This document shows, one piece after another, positions 1-6,899 of a DNA stretch of 8,742 nt. Origin of the DNA: Bacteroidota bacterium (GTDB taxonomy: Bacteria > Bacteroidota > Ignavibacteria > SZUA-365). The notes below the pieces were generated by a model that worked only from the letters and a program-made list of their open reading frames with translations, made no database searches and was not told the origin of the DNA. Made by a program: the position numbers and the translations under genes. Each line of letters begins with the position of its first letter. Position 1 is the stretch's first letter. The stretch covers positions 1 through 8,742 of the forward strand of contig JAEYUG010000031.1 in NCBI GenBank assembly GCA_023432805.1, in the 5' to 3' direction.

Positions 1-90
1 GCGTGCGGCGGTGGTGCGTGCGTCGGTGGTGCGTGCGGCGGTGGTGCGTGCGGCGGTGGTGCGTGCGGCGGTGGTGCGTGCGGCGGCGGT
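1..90 (-). repeat. 15-bp in-frame minisatellite encoding Thr-Thr-Ala-Ala-Arg repeats
   Basis: Six head-to-tail 15-base units (plus-strand unit GCGTGCGGCGGTGGT) fill bases 1-90 and may continue past the window. Four units are identical. The unit at 16-30 has G to T in its eighth base (TTDAR) and the unit at 76-90 has T to C (TAAAR). Read on the minus strand they encode residues 435-464 of the M16 protease. A period of 15 keeps the reading frame whatever the copy number. The tail is low in complexity, with one Arg every five residues. It could be a C-terminal extension or a linker to a further domain. Confidence 0.95.
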
Positions 91-1392
91 GCGGGACGCC
101 GGATGTGGCAGGCAGGCCAGCACGGTGGCATTGGATTCGACGAGCGAGGTGACGGCGGCCCGCTGCACGTCGTCGCGCGTGAGTGCGCGGATCTGCGGCA
201 GTTCACTGTTGATGCGCATCGCATCACCACTCAGGATGTACGAGGCGTTCAACGCGTCGGCACGACCCTGCAGCGAAGTGAGCTTGCGCAAAAAGGACGC
301 TTCCATCCGATTCTTTGCCTTCTCGAGTTCATGGATGGTGACACCCTCGTCGCGCACGCGCGCGATTTCGCGCCAGAAGATCTCCTCGATCTCGTCGACG
401 GTTGCACCCGGCTGCGCCGTCGAACGCATGAGGAACGCACCCGGTAGTTCGAGGCCGAAGGCGAAGGTCATGACGGTCTGCGCGCGACGCGCCTCGTAGA
501 CGATCGCCCGGTGCAGCCGCGAACTGTCGCCCGAGCTGAGAATCTGCGCGAGCGCTTCGTAGGCCGGGAACTCCGGCGCGTTGAGATCGGGGATGTGCAT
601 GGCAATACCGAGCGAAGGCAGCGGCACTGCGTCGTGATAGGTGTCACGGCGCATCGCAGTCTGAACGGGCTCGCGTTCGGTGGGACGCCAGGGAGCGGGT
701 CCCGCATCAGGGATGTCTTCGAAGTATGCGCGCACGAGACGCTCGGCCTCGGCGTCGTCGAAATCTCCGGTGATGCACAGGCTCGCATTCGAGGGACGAT
801 AGTACTCGGCGTGAAACGCACGCACCTCCTCGAGCGTGGCGGCACGGATGTCCTCCATCGACCCGATCGTCGAATGCGCGTAGGGCTGCACGGTCCATGT
901 GCGCCGGAACAGCTCCTCGTAGAAGGTGCCGTAGGGCTGGTTGTCATAGCGTGCGCGGCGCTCCTCCATCACCACGCTGCGCTGGTTCTCGAGCGTCTCG
1001 CCGGTGAGTGCGAGGCTGCGCATGCGGTCGCTCTCGAGCCAGAGTGCGAGGGCGAGCTGATGCGCGGGCAGCGTCTCGAAGTAGTTCGTGCGGTCGAACG
1101 AGGTCGACCCGTTGAGCGTGCCTCCTGCCTCCTGCACGTACTGGAAGAAACCGTTCACCGCAACGTGCGCGCTGCCTTGGAACATCATGTGCTCGAACAG
1201 ATGCGCAAAACCCGTGCGTCCCACGCGCTCGTTCTTCGATCCCACATGGTACCACAGGTTCACCGCGACGATCGGCAGGTGCGTGTCGCGATGCAGCAGC
1301 ACATGCAGACCGTTGGCCAGATGAAACGAGCGCGCGTCGATCCGCAGATCGGCCGCACGCATGGGGTGGGACCCAGTCTGCCGGGCGCGCAT
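1..1392 (-). CDS. M16 family zinc metallopeptidase, C-terminus cut by window edge
   Basis: This gene encodes a pitrilysin/insulinase-type (M16) peptidase, a zinc enzyme that degrades peptides and unfolded segments inside a clam-like chamber. The inverted zinc motif HLFEH is at residues 64-68, with the further Glu ligand expected at E143 or E144 in the stretch VVMEERR. The N-terminal lobe spans about residues 24-172 and the C-terminal lobe about 195-375, including SSRLHRAIVYE at 289-300, the usual substrate-binding region. The peptidase part ends near residue 430, a normal length for a single M16 protein, and is followed by a repeated Thr/Ala/Arg tail still open at base 1. The ATG at 1392 was chosen because AAGGAG (1407-1402) lies 9 bases upstream, within the 17-base gap after surA; the ATG at 1362 has no such site. 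I see no signal peptide or membrane segment, so the location is uncertain. It is probably co-transcribed with surA. The family call is secure; the substrate is unknown. Confidence 0.93.
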   Translation of the reverse strand, partial: MRARQTGSHPMRAADLRIDARSFHLANGLHVLLHRDTHLPIVAVNLWYHVGSKNERVGRTGFAHLFEHMMFQGSAHVAVNGFFQYVQEAGGTLNGSTSFDRTNYFETLPAHQLALALWLESDRMRSLALTGETLENQRSVVMEERRARYDNQPYGTFYEELFRRTWTVQPYAHSTIGSMEDIRAATLEEVRAFHAEYYRPSNASLCITGDFDDAEAERLVRAYFEDIPDAGPAPWRPTEREPVQTAMRRDTYHDAVPLPSLGIAMHIPDLNAPEFPAYEALAQILSSGDSSRLHRAIVYEARRAQTVMTFAFGLELPGAFLMRSTAQPGATVDEIEEIFWREIARVRDEGVTIHELEKAKNRMEASFLRKLTSLQGRADALNASYILSGDAMRINSELPQIRALTRDDVQRAAVTSLVESNATVLACLPHPASRTAAARTTAARTTAARTTAARTTDARTTAAR

Positions 1393-1401
1393 GCGCGGCC
1401 T

Positions 1402-1407
1402 CTCCTT
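1402..1407 (-). promoter_or_regulatory. Shine-Dalgarno site of the M16 protease gene
   Basis: AAGGAG on the minus strand, 9 bases before the ATG at 1392 and just after the TGA of surA (1412-1410). It decides the start of the protease gene and suggests translation coupled to surA. Confidence 0.75.
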
Positions 1408-1409
1408 CG

Positions 1410-2693
1410 TCAGAGCGAAATCGTGTGGAACACGCTGGTGCGCAGTGACGCCAGCCACTCCACATACATGCGGTTCTGCTTGTACTGGCGTGCCCAGTTC
1501 TGCACGCGTGCGTAGTCGTCGGCCAGCGTCGGGGCGTGCGGCGGCACACGGCGCACGAGCTGCACGATCATGAACGCGTAGTCGCGTTCGAGCGAGACGC
1601 GTGTCGGCTCCGACACATCACCGGGCATCAGCTTCTGCTGGATCTGCTGCAGGTCGCTTCCCATCTGCTGGACCTCGACCAGACCGATGTCCCCACCGAG
1701 CTGGCGCGTTTCGACATCCTCCGAAAACTCCCGTGCGAGCACCGCAAAATCCTCGCCCGCGAGAATGCGTGTGCGCAGATCCGACAGCTTCGCCTTCGCA
1801 GCGTTGTCGCTCTCGCCGGTCTTCTGCACGCGGATGAGAATGTGCGAACAGCGGATCGCCTCGCCCTTGCGTTCGATCTGCTTGATGATGTGGAAGCCAA
1901 AGGGCGATTCAACCACCCCGCTCACCTGCCCGGGCTGCAGCGCGAACGCCGCCTCCTCGAACTCCTTGACGAACAGACCGCGTCGGGCCTGCCCGAGATC
2001 GCCGCCGTTCTTCGCGCTGGCCACGTCGTCGCTGAAACGCCGCGCGAGCGCCGCGAAATCCGATCCGGCGCGGATGCTGTCGAGCAAATCGTTCGCCTTC
2101 GCACGCGCGGTCTCCTTGAAACTGTCCATGACCTTCGGATATGCGGTGATCTGGCGTAGTTCCACCTGCTCGGGCACCTGCGGCAGACTGTCCTTGAACG
2201 ATGCGAAGAATTCCTCCACCTCCCGATGCGTGATCGTCAGCTGCCCGAACTTCTCGCGCTGCAGACTCTCGACCATGAGGTTCTTGCGAATGTCCTCACG
2301 AAACTCGCGCTTCATCTGCGAAATGCTCATGCCTGCCGCCTGCTCGAGCTTCTGCACCGAACCATACTTCGCCTCGAACTGCCGGATCTGCTGGTCGAGC
2401 TGCTGCGACACCATGTCTTCGGTCACCTGCACGCTGTCGAGCACCGCCTGCGCCAGCATCAGCTTGCGGTTCAGCAACTCGTCGAGCACCCGACGACGCT
2501 CCTTCGGGTCCCTCACGTCGAGCTTCTGCTGCATCGCGATGCGCAGCATCTGCAGATCGAGTTCCGATTCGGTGATGATCTCGTTGCCGACGACAGCCAC
2601 AATGCGGTCGAGGGACTTCCCCTGCTGCGCCATCGCGGTGACGGCACTGACAAGGATGAGGGAAAGGATGAGGATGGATCTACGCATGGTCAT
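1410..2693 (-). CDS. surA: SurA-type periplasmic peptidyl-prolyl isomerase/chaperone
   Basis: SurA escorts unfolded outer-membrane proteins across the periplasm. The product is 427 residues, against 428 for E. coli SurA. A cleavable signal peptide occupies residues 1-22, with cleavage likely after AMA. The helical SurA_N chaperone domain (about 27-165) starts IVAVVGNEIITESEL. Parvulin module 1 spans about 176-275 and module 2 about 280-382, followed by a C-terminal helix. Module 1 keeps FGFHII (H268) but has Q181 where HIL is expected. Module 2 keeps HIL (H284) but has M375 where the second His is expected, so isomerase activity may be weak or absent. The start is ATG 2693 or ATG 2687 (MTMRRS or MRRS); neither has a good ribosome site, and both leave the signal peptide intact. 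It is third of four genes in the run, 70 bases after foldase B and 17 before the protease. The family call is firm; chaperone rather than isomerase action is inferred. Confidence 0.92.
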   Translation of the reverse strand: MTMRRSILILSLILVSAVTAMAQQGKSLDRIVAVVGNEIITESELDLQMLRIAMQQKLDVRDPKERRRVLDELLNRKLMLAQAVLDSVQVTEDMVSQQLDQQIRQFEAKYGSVQKLEQAAGMSISQMKREFREDIRKNLMVESLQREKFGQLTITHREVEEFFASFKDSLPQVPEQVELRQITAYPKVMDSFKETARAKANDLLDSIRAGSDFAALARRFSDDVASAKNGGDLGQARRGLFVKEFEEAAFALQPGQVSGVVESPFGFHIIKQIERKGEAIRCSHILIRVQKTGESDNAAKAKLSDLRTRILAGEDFAVLAREFSEDVETRQLGGDIGLVEVQQMGSDLQQIQQKLMPGDVSEPTRVSLERDYAFMIVQLVRRVPPHAPTLADDYARVQNWARQYKQNRMYVEWLASLRTSVFHTISL

Positions 2694-2714
2694 CGTATCG
2701 TGAATGCATCGTGT

Positions 2715-2743
2715 CGTACCGCGACGTACGGGGGGAAGCCCCC
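2715..2743 (-). other. Two small inverted repeats in the foldase B-surA gap
   Basis: The 70-base gap upstream of surA holds CGTAC/GTACG (2715-2719 with 2726-2730, 6-base loop) and a G5/C5 hairpin with a 3-base loop (2731-2735 with 2739-2743). No T-run follows on the minus strand, so this does not look like a complete intrinsic terminator. It could be an RNA processing or attenuation element that changes the level of surA relative to the genes before it. I found no convincing promoter in the gap. The function is speculative. Confidence 0.3.
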
Positions 2744-2763
2744 GCTGCCGCGATGGTCTGTCG

Positions 2764-4761
2764 TCAGTCCTTCTTCGGAAACGCCGCGCCCAGACGCTCG
2801 GGATACTCCTTCGCACCGTGGGACTCGCGCAGACGCTTCGTCCACTCCACCTGTGCAGCCTGCATGCGCTCTGTGGCCATGCGGCTCTTCACTTCGTTCT
2901 TCGCCTCGTCGAAGGTCTTCTCGCGTGCGGCCTCGCGGCCGTCGATACGCACGATCGAGGCTCCGTTGTCGATGCGGATCGGTCCGATCACATCACCGAT
3001 CGCATGACCCACGGTCTGCCGTGTCAGCTCGCTGTGGTCGATGGGCAACCAGCCCCAGCTGCCGTTCCTGTCCCAGAATCCAGGGCGCCGCGTGTTGCGA
3101 CGGGCCAGCGACGGGAAATCCACCCCGTTCTTCAGACTGTCGAGCAGCTGCTCCGCCTTGCGCTGGGCGATCACATGAATCTCGGAAATGTTCACGCGGT
3201 CAGGCATCTGGAAATCGGCCTTGCGCGGCTCCCACCAGGTGCGGGCTTCCGCATCGGAGATGGCGGCGTGCGCCTGCGTCTCGTCAAATTCGAGCCGGGC
3301 CACGATCGAGCTTTCCTCGAAATCCTTCAGCATGCGCGCGAACCCCGCATCCCGCGTCTCGAGCCCTGCCGCCTCGCGCAGCATGACCTCGCGATTCGCA
3401 ATCAGAATGCACAGCGAGTCGACGCCCTCCTGCGTGAAAGGACGCATTTGCAGGGACTGCTCATTGCGCACGCGGTCACGCACGTCGCGAATCCGAACGG
3501 GAGTATCGGCGATGCGGAACAGATAGGCGTCCCGTTCCTGCTCGGTCAGCTTCGCATCCCAGCCGGGAGTCGAGGTGGTGACGCCGGCGCCTGTACGGGC
3601 GATCAGCATGCGCACGACATCGGGACTCACAGCATACGTGTACCTGGTCCGCAGAGTCTGTGTCAATGCCACATAATCCGCATCGAAGCGCTGGTTGCGA
3701 TACGCGGTGCGCAATTCGGCCTTCACATCGTCAAAGTCGACGAGGGGAGGATCCTCGGTGATCTTCACGATGTGCATCCCGAACGGAGTGCGGATGATGT
3801 CGGACACCTGGCCGAGCTTCAACGAAAACAGTGCCCGCTCGAAGGTCGGTTCCAGATACAGACCGCGGTCGTTCCAGCCCATGTCGCCGCCCCTGGCCCC
3901 CGACACACCATCCATCGAATTACGCTGCGCAAGTTCCTCGAACGTGGCCTTTCCCGTGCGGAGACTGTCGAGAATCAGCGTCAGGCGTGCCGTGCCCGCA
4001 TCGGTGTCACCCGGATTGTTCGGGTCGAGCCGGTAGAGGATCTGGCTCGCACGCACACGCTGCCGTGCACGCACGCGATCGACGCAACGCAGGACGTAGT
4101 AGCCGTAACGCGTGCGCAGAAGTCCCGGTGCAACTTCGCCCGGACGGAGTGCATACATGATGTCGTCGAGCTGCGGCATGGTCGTACCCGCGATCAGCCA
4201 GTCGAGCACACCGAGATCGTCGGCACGCGACTCGCTGTCGCTGAAGCGCATGACAAGGGAATCGAAGGGAACGCCCCCGACGCGGGCCATCTGCTGCACC
4301 GACTCGGCCAGCTGCCGCGTGCCGGCGGTATCCAGCGACCCGTCGGGGAAGCTGCGCCAGCGGATCTCGATCTGCTGGAGCTTGAGCATTTCGTTGCGGC
4401 GCTCGTAGAGCTGACGCATGCCCGGTTCAAAGAGCTGCTTGTCGACGTACCACAGCACCGCAAGCTGATCACGATACGCGACGGCGTCAGCGCGCAGTTC
4501 GGGATCGTCGGCCAGTCCGCGCCTGCGTGCCTCCTGCACCTTCAGGCGGAAATCGACAAGCCGGGTGAGAAAGGCCTGCTTCTCGTCGTCGGATTCCGGG
4601 GGAGTGCTGCGCGTGCGGAGGAAGGCCTCCTCATAGCTGCGCGCGGTGATCACCTCGTCGCCGGCAACGGCGAGCACGGTGTCACCCGAAGAACCGCATC
4701 CCGCCGCGAACAGCGCACCGGTCGCGATGAGCAGTGCGCCCCATGCACGGATGGAACTCAG
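2764..4761 (-). CDS. Triple-parvulin lipoprotein foldase B (PpiC/SurA-like), probable CTG start
   Basis: This is a predicted envelope lipoprotein of about 665 residues from the SurA/PpiC/PrsA group, which help exported proteins fold. Counting from CTG 4761, a hydrophobic segment leads to FAAGC with the lipidated Cys at 22. A SurA_N-like helical region follows, then parvulin-like modules at about 127-228, 235-335 and 523-608. A second SurA_N-like stretch lies before the third module, so the protein resembles two SurA units fused. The modules are degenerate at the two conserved His positions: Q130/Y222 in module 1, Q240/H330 in module 2 and E527/S602 in module 3. It may therefore act only as a chaperone. 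No ATG, GTG or TTG lies in frame between the TAG at 4779 and the GTG at 4677, which falls after the lipobox. CTG 4761 overlaps the TGA of foldase A and has AAGGGGG 4 bases upstream. A sequencing error is the alternative. Its C-terminal REAAREKTFDEA closely matches foldase A, so the two are paralogues. Confidence 0.88.
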   Translation of the reverse strand: MSSIRAWGALLIATGALFAAGCGSSGDTVLAVAGDEVITARSYEEAFLRTRSTPPESDDEKQAFLTRLVDFRLKVQEARRRGLADDPELRADAVAYRDQLAVLWYVDKQLFEPGMRQLYERRNEMLKLQQIEIRWRSFPDGSLDTAGTRQLAESVQQMARVGGVPFDSLVMRFSDSESRADDLGVLDWLIAGTTMPQLDDIMYALRPGEVAPGLLRTRYGYYVLRCVDRVRARQRVRASQILYRLDPNNPGDTDAGTARLTLILDSLRTGKATFEELAQRNSMDGVSGARGGDMGWNDRGLYLEPTFERALFSLKLGQVSDIIRTPFGMHIVKITEDPPLVDFDDVKAELRTAYRNQRFDADYVALTQTLRTRYTYAVSPDVVRMLIARTGAGVTTSTPGWDAKLTEQERDAYLFRIADTPVRIRDVRDRVRNEQSLQMRPFTQEGVDSLCILIANREVMLREAAGLETRDAGFARMLKDFEESSIVARLEFDETQAHAAISDAEARTWWEPRKADFQMPDRVNISEIHVIAQRKAEQLLDSLKNGVDFPSLARRNTRRPGFWDRNGSWGWLPIDHSELTRQTVGHAIGDVIGPIRIDNGASIVRIDGREAAREKTFDEAKNEVKSRMATERMQAAQVEWTKRLRESHGAKEYPERLGAAFPKKD

Positions 4762-6782
4762 AGATCCCCCTTCATTCTAGCGAACGCCCTGGCGAGCACG
4801 GCCTCGTCGACAGTCACGCCGTAGCGCGCATGCAGACTCTCGACCCACTCCCGCTCGAGACGCTTCGACTCGTGATCCTGGAACTTGCTGGAGACTTCGC
4901 TGCGAGCTTCCTCAAACGTCTTCTCGCGTGTCGCTTCACGATCTTCGAGCGTGATGATGCTCCATCCGTACTGGAAGCGCATCGGTCCCTCGATCCACCC
5001 GGTCTGCAACGAAAACGCCTTCTTGGCGAGTTCATTCACCTTCGCCTCCTGGAAGCCCCAGTCGCCGCCCTTCTCCTTGTACCCGGGACGTTGCGTATGC
5101 CGCTCGGCGAGCGCCGCGAATCCCACGGTGTTGAGGCTGTCGCGCAGCACCTTGGCGAGGCTGTCGCTGGTCACGAAGATTTCGCGGAAACGGACCCGAT
5201 CCGGCCAGCGATACTCTGCGCGGTGGATCTCCCAGAACTTCTGCAGATCCTCATCCTTGACGGCGATGCGGTTCCACACGGCCTCTTGTTCGGCCCGGAA
5301 CAGCAGCACACCTTCGCGGTACTCGCGCATCAGATCCGCAAACTCGGGATAGCGTGTTTCCAGATCGGCGGTCTCGAGCAGCAGGGCACGCTTGCGACCG
5401 ACTTCCTCGCTCATCTGCATGAGCGACGAACGGTTCAAGGGACGCGACTGGAAGTCGCGATCCTTGCCGATCACACCGAGCGCTTCGCCGATCGAGATCG
5501 ATCCGTTGGTCATCAGCACGAGGGGTTCGGCGCGCAGTGCGGTGGAGATGTTGTCAGACCAGCCGGTGACGGAGGTCGTGGCCACGGTGTCGATCGTGTT
5601 GGCCAGCACGTCGATCGTACGCGGATTCGGCTGGATCCCATACTTGCGTTCGAGACCGGCAATGAACTGCTTGTTGTCCTCCTCGAAACCGTAGCGGCGG
5701 TAGATTTCCTTGAGTTCCTGGCGCTGTTCCTCGAAGGGCTTCTGGGCGCGCTTGCCGGTGACGCGGATGATGTGGTACCCGAAGGGCGAGCGCACGGGTC
5801 CGCGCACCTCGCCGACATTCATCGAGAACGCGGCAGTTTCGAATTCAGGAACGAAGCGGCGGCGTCCGACCCATCCCAGGTCGCCGCCCTTGGCGCCGGT
5901 CTGGGGATCTTCGCTGTTGCGCTGTGCGAGCAGATTGAAATCGGCACCGGCGCGAAGGCTGTCCATGATGGCTGTCGCCTTCGTACGTGCGGCAACGGTG
6001 TCGTCGGGATTCTCCTGCGGCAGACGCACGAGAATGTGTCCGACTTCGATCTCACCGGGCGAGGGTTGCCGTTCGAGCATCTTGACGATGTGGAAGCCGA
6101 AGGCGGTACGCACGGGTTCAGGATAGATCTGGCCCGGTTGCAACGTGTAGATGGCATCGTCAAAACTCGGGGCGGTCATGCCCGCGGTGAAGTACTGCAG
6201 GTCTCCACCGTTTTTTGCGGTCCCGGGATCCTGTGAATAGCGGGCGGCGAGTGAATCGAAGCGTTCACCGGATTTCGCGAGTGCGAGCACCTGGAGTGCC
6301 TGTGCGTGGGCGGCAGCCGTGTCGGTGCGTCCCGTCGTGTCGCTGATGGCGCGAAAGAGGATGTGCGCCACACGCAGCTCCTCGGTGCGGCGCTGGTAGA
6401 GCACTTCGATCCTGGGATCGATCAGCGCGCGTTCAGTCAGATAGGGAACGGCAAGACTGTTGCGGTATTCGGCCAGTTCGGCCTGGATCTCGGGATCCTG
6501 TGCGAAGCCCTTTTCGTTGGCATTCAGCACCTTGAGACGGTACTTGATCAGCAGGTCGAGGAAATCGCGCTTCTGCGCGTCGGTCGCAACACGGGCGGAA
6601 TCCACACCGCCATTGCTGCGCAGAAACTGACGCTCGTATTCTTCGAGTGTGAGAACGTGGTCGCCGATGGTCGCAACAGTGGATGAACCGCCGCAGCCGG
6701 CGAGCAGCGCGGCACCGACGAGAACCACGATCTGGGGAAGGAAGGTACGGAGCGCGAAACGCAGATGAATACGGGGAGTCAT
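4758..6782 (-). CDS. Triple-parvulin lipoprotein foldase A (PpiC/SurA-like)
   Basis: A 674-residue predicted lipoprotein foldase, first gene of the left-hand operon. Residues 1-30 form a lipoprotein signal ending LLAGC (Cys30). A SurA_N-like helical region covers about 36-130. Parvulin modules follow at about 135-237, 244-345 and 528-615, each with the flanking helices usual for SurA/PrsA. Modules 1 and 2 carry both conserved histidines in HIL and FG(F/Y)HI (H140/H231 and H249/H337) plus GGDL loops, so both look catalytically competent. Module 3 has E534 and S608 instead. Residues about 480-527 again resemble the end of a SurA_N domain, suggesting an internal duplication. The start at ATG 6782 puts the signal peptide at the N-terminus. 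The frame stays open to a GTG at 6842, but that lies upstream of the proposed -10 box and would not be transcribed from this promoter. The 3' end overlaps foldase B by four bases if B starts at CTG. The isomerase call is secure; client proteins are unknown. Confidence 0.93.
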   Translation of the reverse strand: MTPRIHLRFALRTFLPQIVVLVGAALLAGCGGSSTVATIGDHVLTLEEYERQFLRSNGGVDSARVATDAQKRDFLDLLIKYRLKVLNANEKGFAQDPEIQAELAEYRNSLAVPYLTERALIDPRIEVLYQRRTEELRVAHILFRAISDTTGRTDTAAAHAQALQVLALAKSGERFDSLAARYSQDPGTAKNGGDLQYFTAGMTAPSFDDAIYTLQPGQIYPEPVRTAFGFHIVKMLERQPSPGEIEVGHILVRLPQENPDDTVAARTKATAIMDSLRAGADFNLLAQRNSEDPQTGAKGGDLGWVGRRRFVPEFETAAFSMNVGEVRGPVRSPFGYHIIRVTGKRAQKPFEEQRQELKEIYRRYGFEEDNKQFIAGLERKYGIQPNPRTIDVLANTIDTVATTSVTGWSDNISTALRAEPLVLMTNGSISIGEALGVIGKDRDFQSRPLNRSSLMQMSEEVGRKRALLLETADLETRYPEFADLMREYREGVLLFRAEQEAVWNRIAVKDEDLQKFWEIHRAEYRWPDRVRFREIFVTSDSLAKVLRDSLNTVGFAALAERHTQRPGYKEKGGDWGFQEAKVNELAKKAFSLQTGWIEGPMRFQYGWSIITLEDREATREKTFEEARSEVSSKFQDHESKRLEREWVESLHARYGVTVDEAVLARAFARMKGDL
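4766..4772 (-). promoter_or_regulatory. Possible Shine-Dalgarno site for the CTG start of foldase B
   Basis: AAGGGGG on the minus strand lies in the last codons of foldase A, 4 bases before CTG 4761. That CTG shares its last two bases with the TGA stop of A (CTGA). The layout mirrors the common ATGA overlap and would favour termination-reinitiation. It supports, but does not prove, a CTG start. Confidence 0.4.
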
Positions 6783-6814
6783 GGACTGCACGTCAGAAAG
6801 TGTGATTGCAGAGT

Positions 6815-6855
6815 GTACAAGTACGAATATTAGCGAAAGCACCCCGGAGTTGCAA
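6815..6855 (-). promoter_or_regulatory. Promoter of the foldase operon
   Basis: On the minus strand TTGCAA (6855-6850) and TAATAT (6832-6827) are separated by exactly 17 bases, a good sigma70-type match. The TTG-to-TA spacing of 20 also fits the Bacteroidota -33/-7 layout, although the -7 TTTG is not conserved. Transcription would start near 6820, giving a leader of about 38 bases to ATG 6782. Directly downstream of the -10 lies GTAC-TT-GTAC (6824-6815), a small palindrome that might be an operator. The local sequence is AT-rich compared with its surroundings. Confidence 0.6.
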
Positions 6856-6863
6856 GGTAAACA

Positions 6864-6893
6864 GAAGGGGGGGCCGCCTTCGTCCCCCCCTTC
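6864..6893 (-). terminator. GC-rich intrinsic terminator after the lipoprotein gene
   Basis: A perfect 10-bp inverted repeat (GAAGGGGGGG with CCCCCCCTTC) encloses a 10-base loop, six bases past the TAG of the lipoprotein gene. On the minus strand it is followed by TGTTTACC, so the T-tract is short and interrupted. The position between one gene's stop and the next promoter fits a terminator separating two transcription units. Because the stem is symmetric it could also stop plus-strand transcripts, but no plus-strand gene is seen. Confidence 0.65.
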
Positions 6894-6899
6894 GCCACT

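Noticed and set aside
1..90. Possible CRISPR array
   Set aside because: Units of 15 bases are contiguous with no spacers and lie in frame inside a protein gene, so this is a coding minisatellite.
511..1515. Plus- and minus-strand open frames in other frames across the M16 gene (511-1515 plus, 944-1549 minus, 468-947 minus)
   Set aside because: The minus-strand frame carrying HLFEH and the M16 lobes is the coding one; these others give Arg-rich, motif-free text.
2694..2816. N-terminal extension of SurA to a start at 2816
   Set aside because: The extra 41 residues are Arg-rich, overlap the foldase B gene and would bury the signal peptide, so the start is placed at 2693 or 2687.
2704..4824. 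Long plus-strand open frame of 706 codons opposite foldase B and the surA gap
   Set aside because: It lies antisense to a well-supported foldase gene. The long frame follows from GC-rich codon use, and its translation is rich in His, Arg and Ala with no recognisable domain.
4734..6236. Plus-strand open frame of 500 codons opposite foldase A
   Set aside because: Antisense shadow of a gene with clear parvulin modules; no motif, signal or ribosome site of its own.
6783..6842. Upstream GTG start of foldase A at 6842
   Set aside because: It lies upstream of the proposed -10 box and would place 20 extra residues before an otherwise standard lipoprotein signal.
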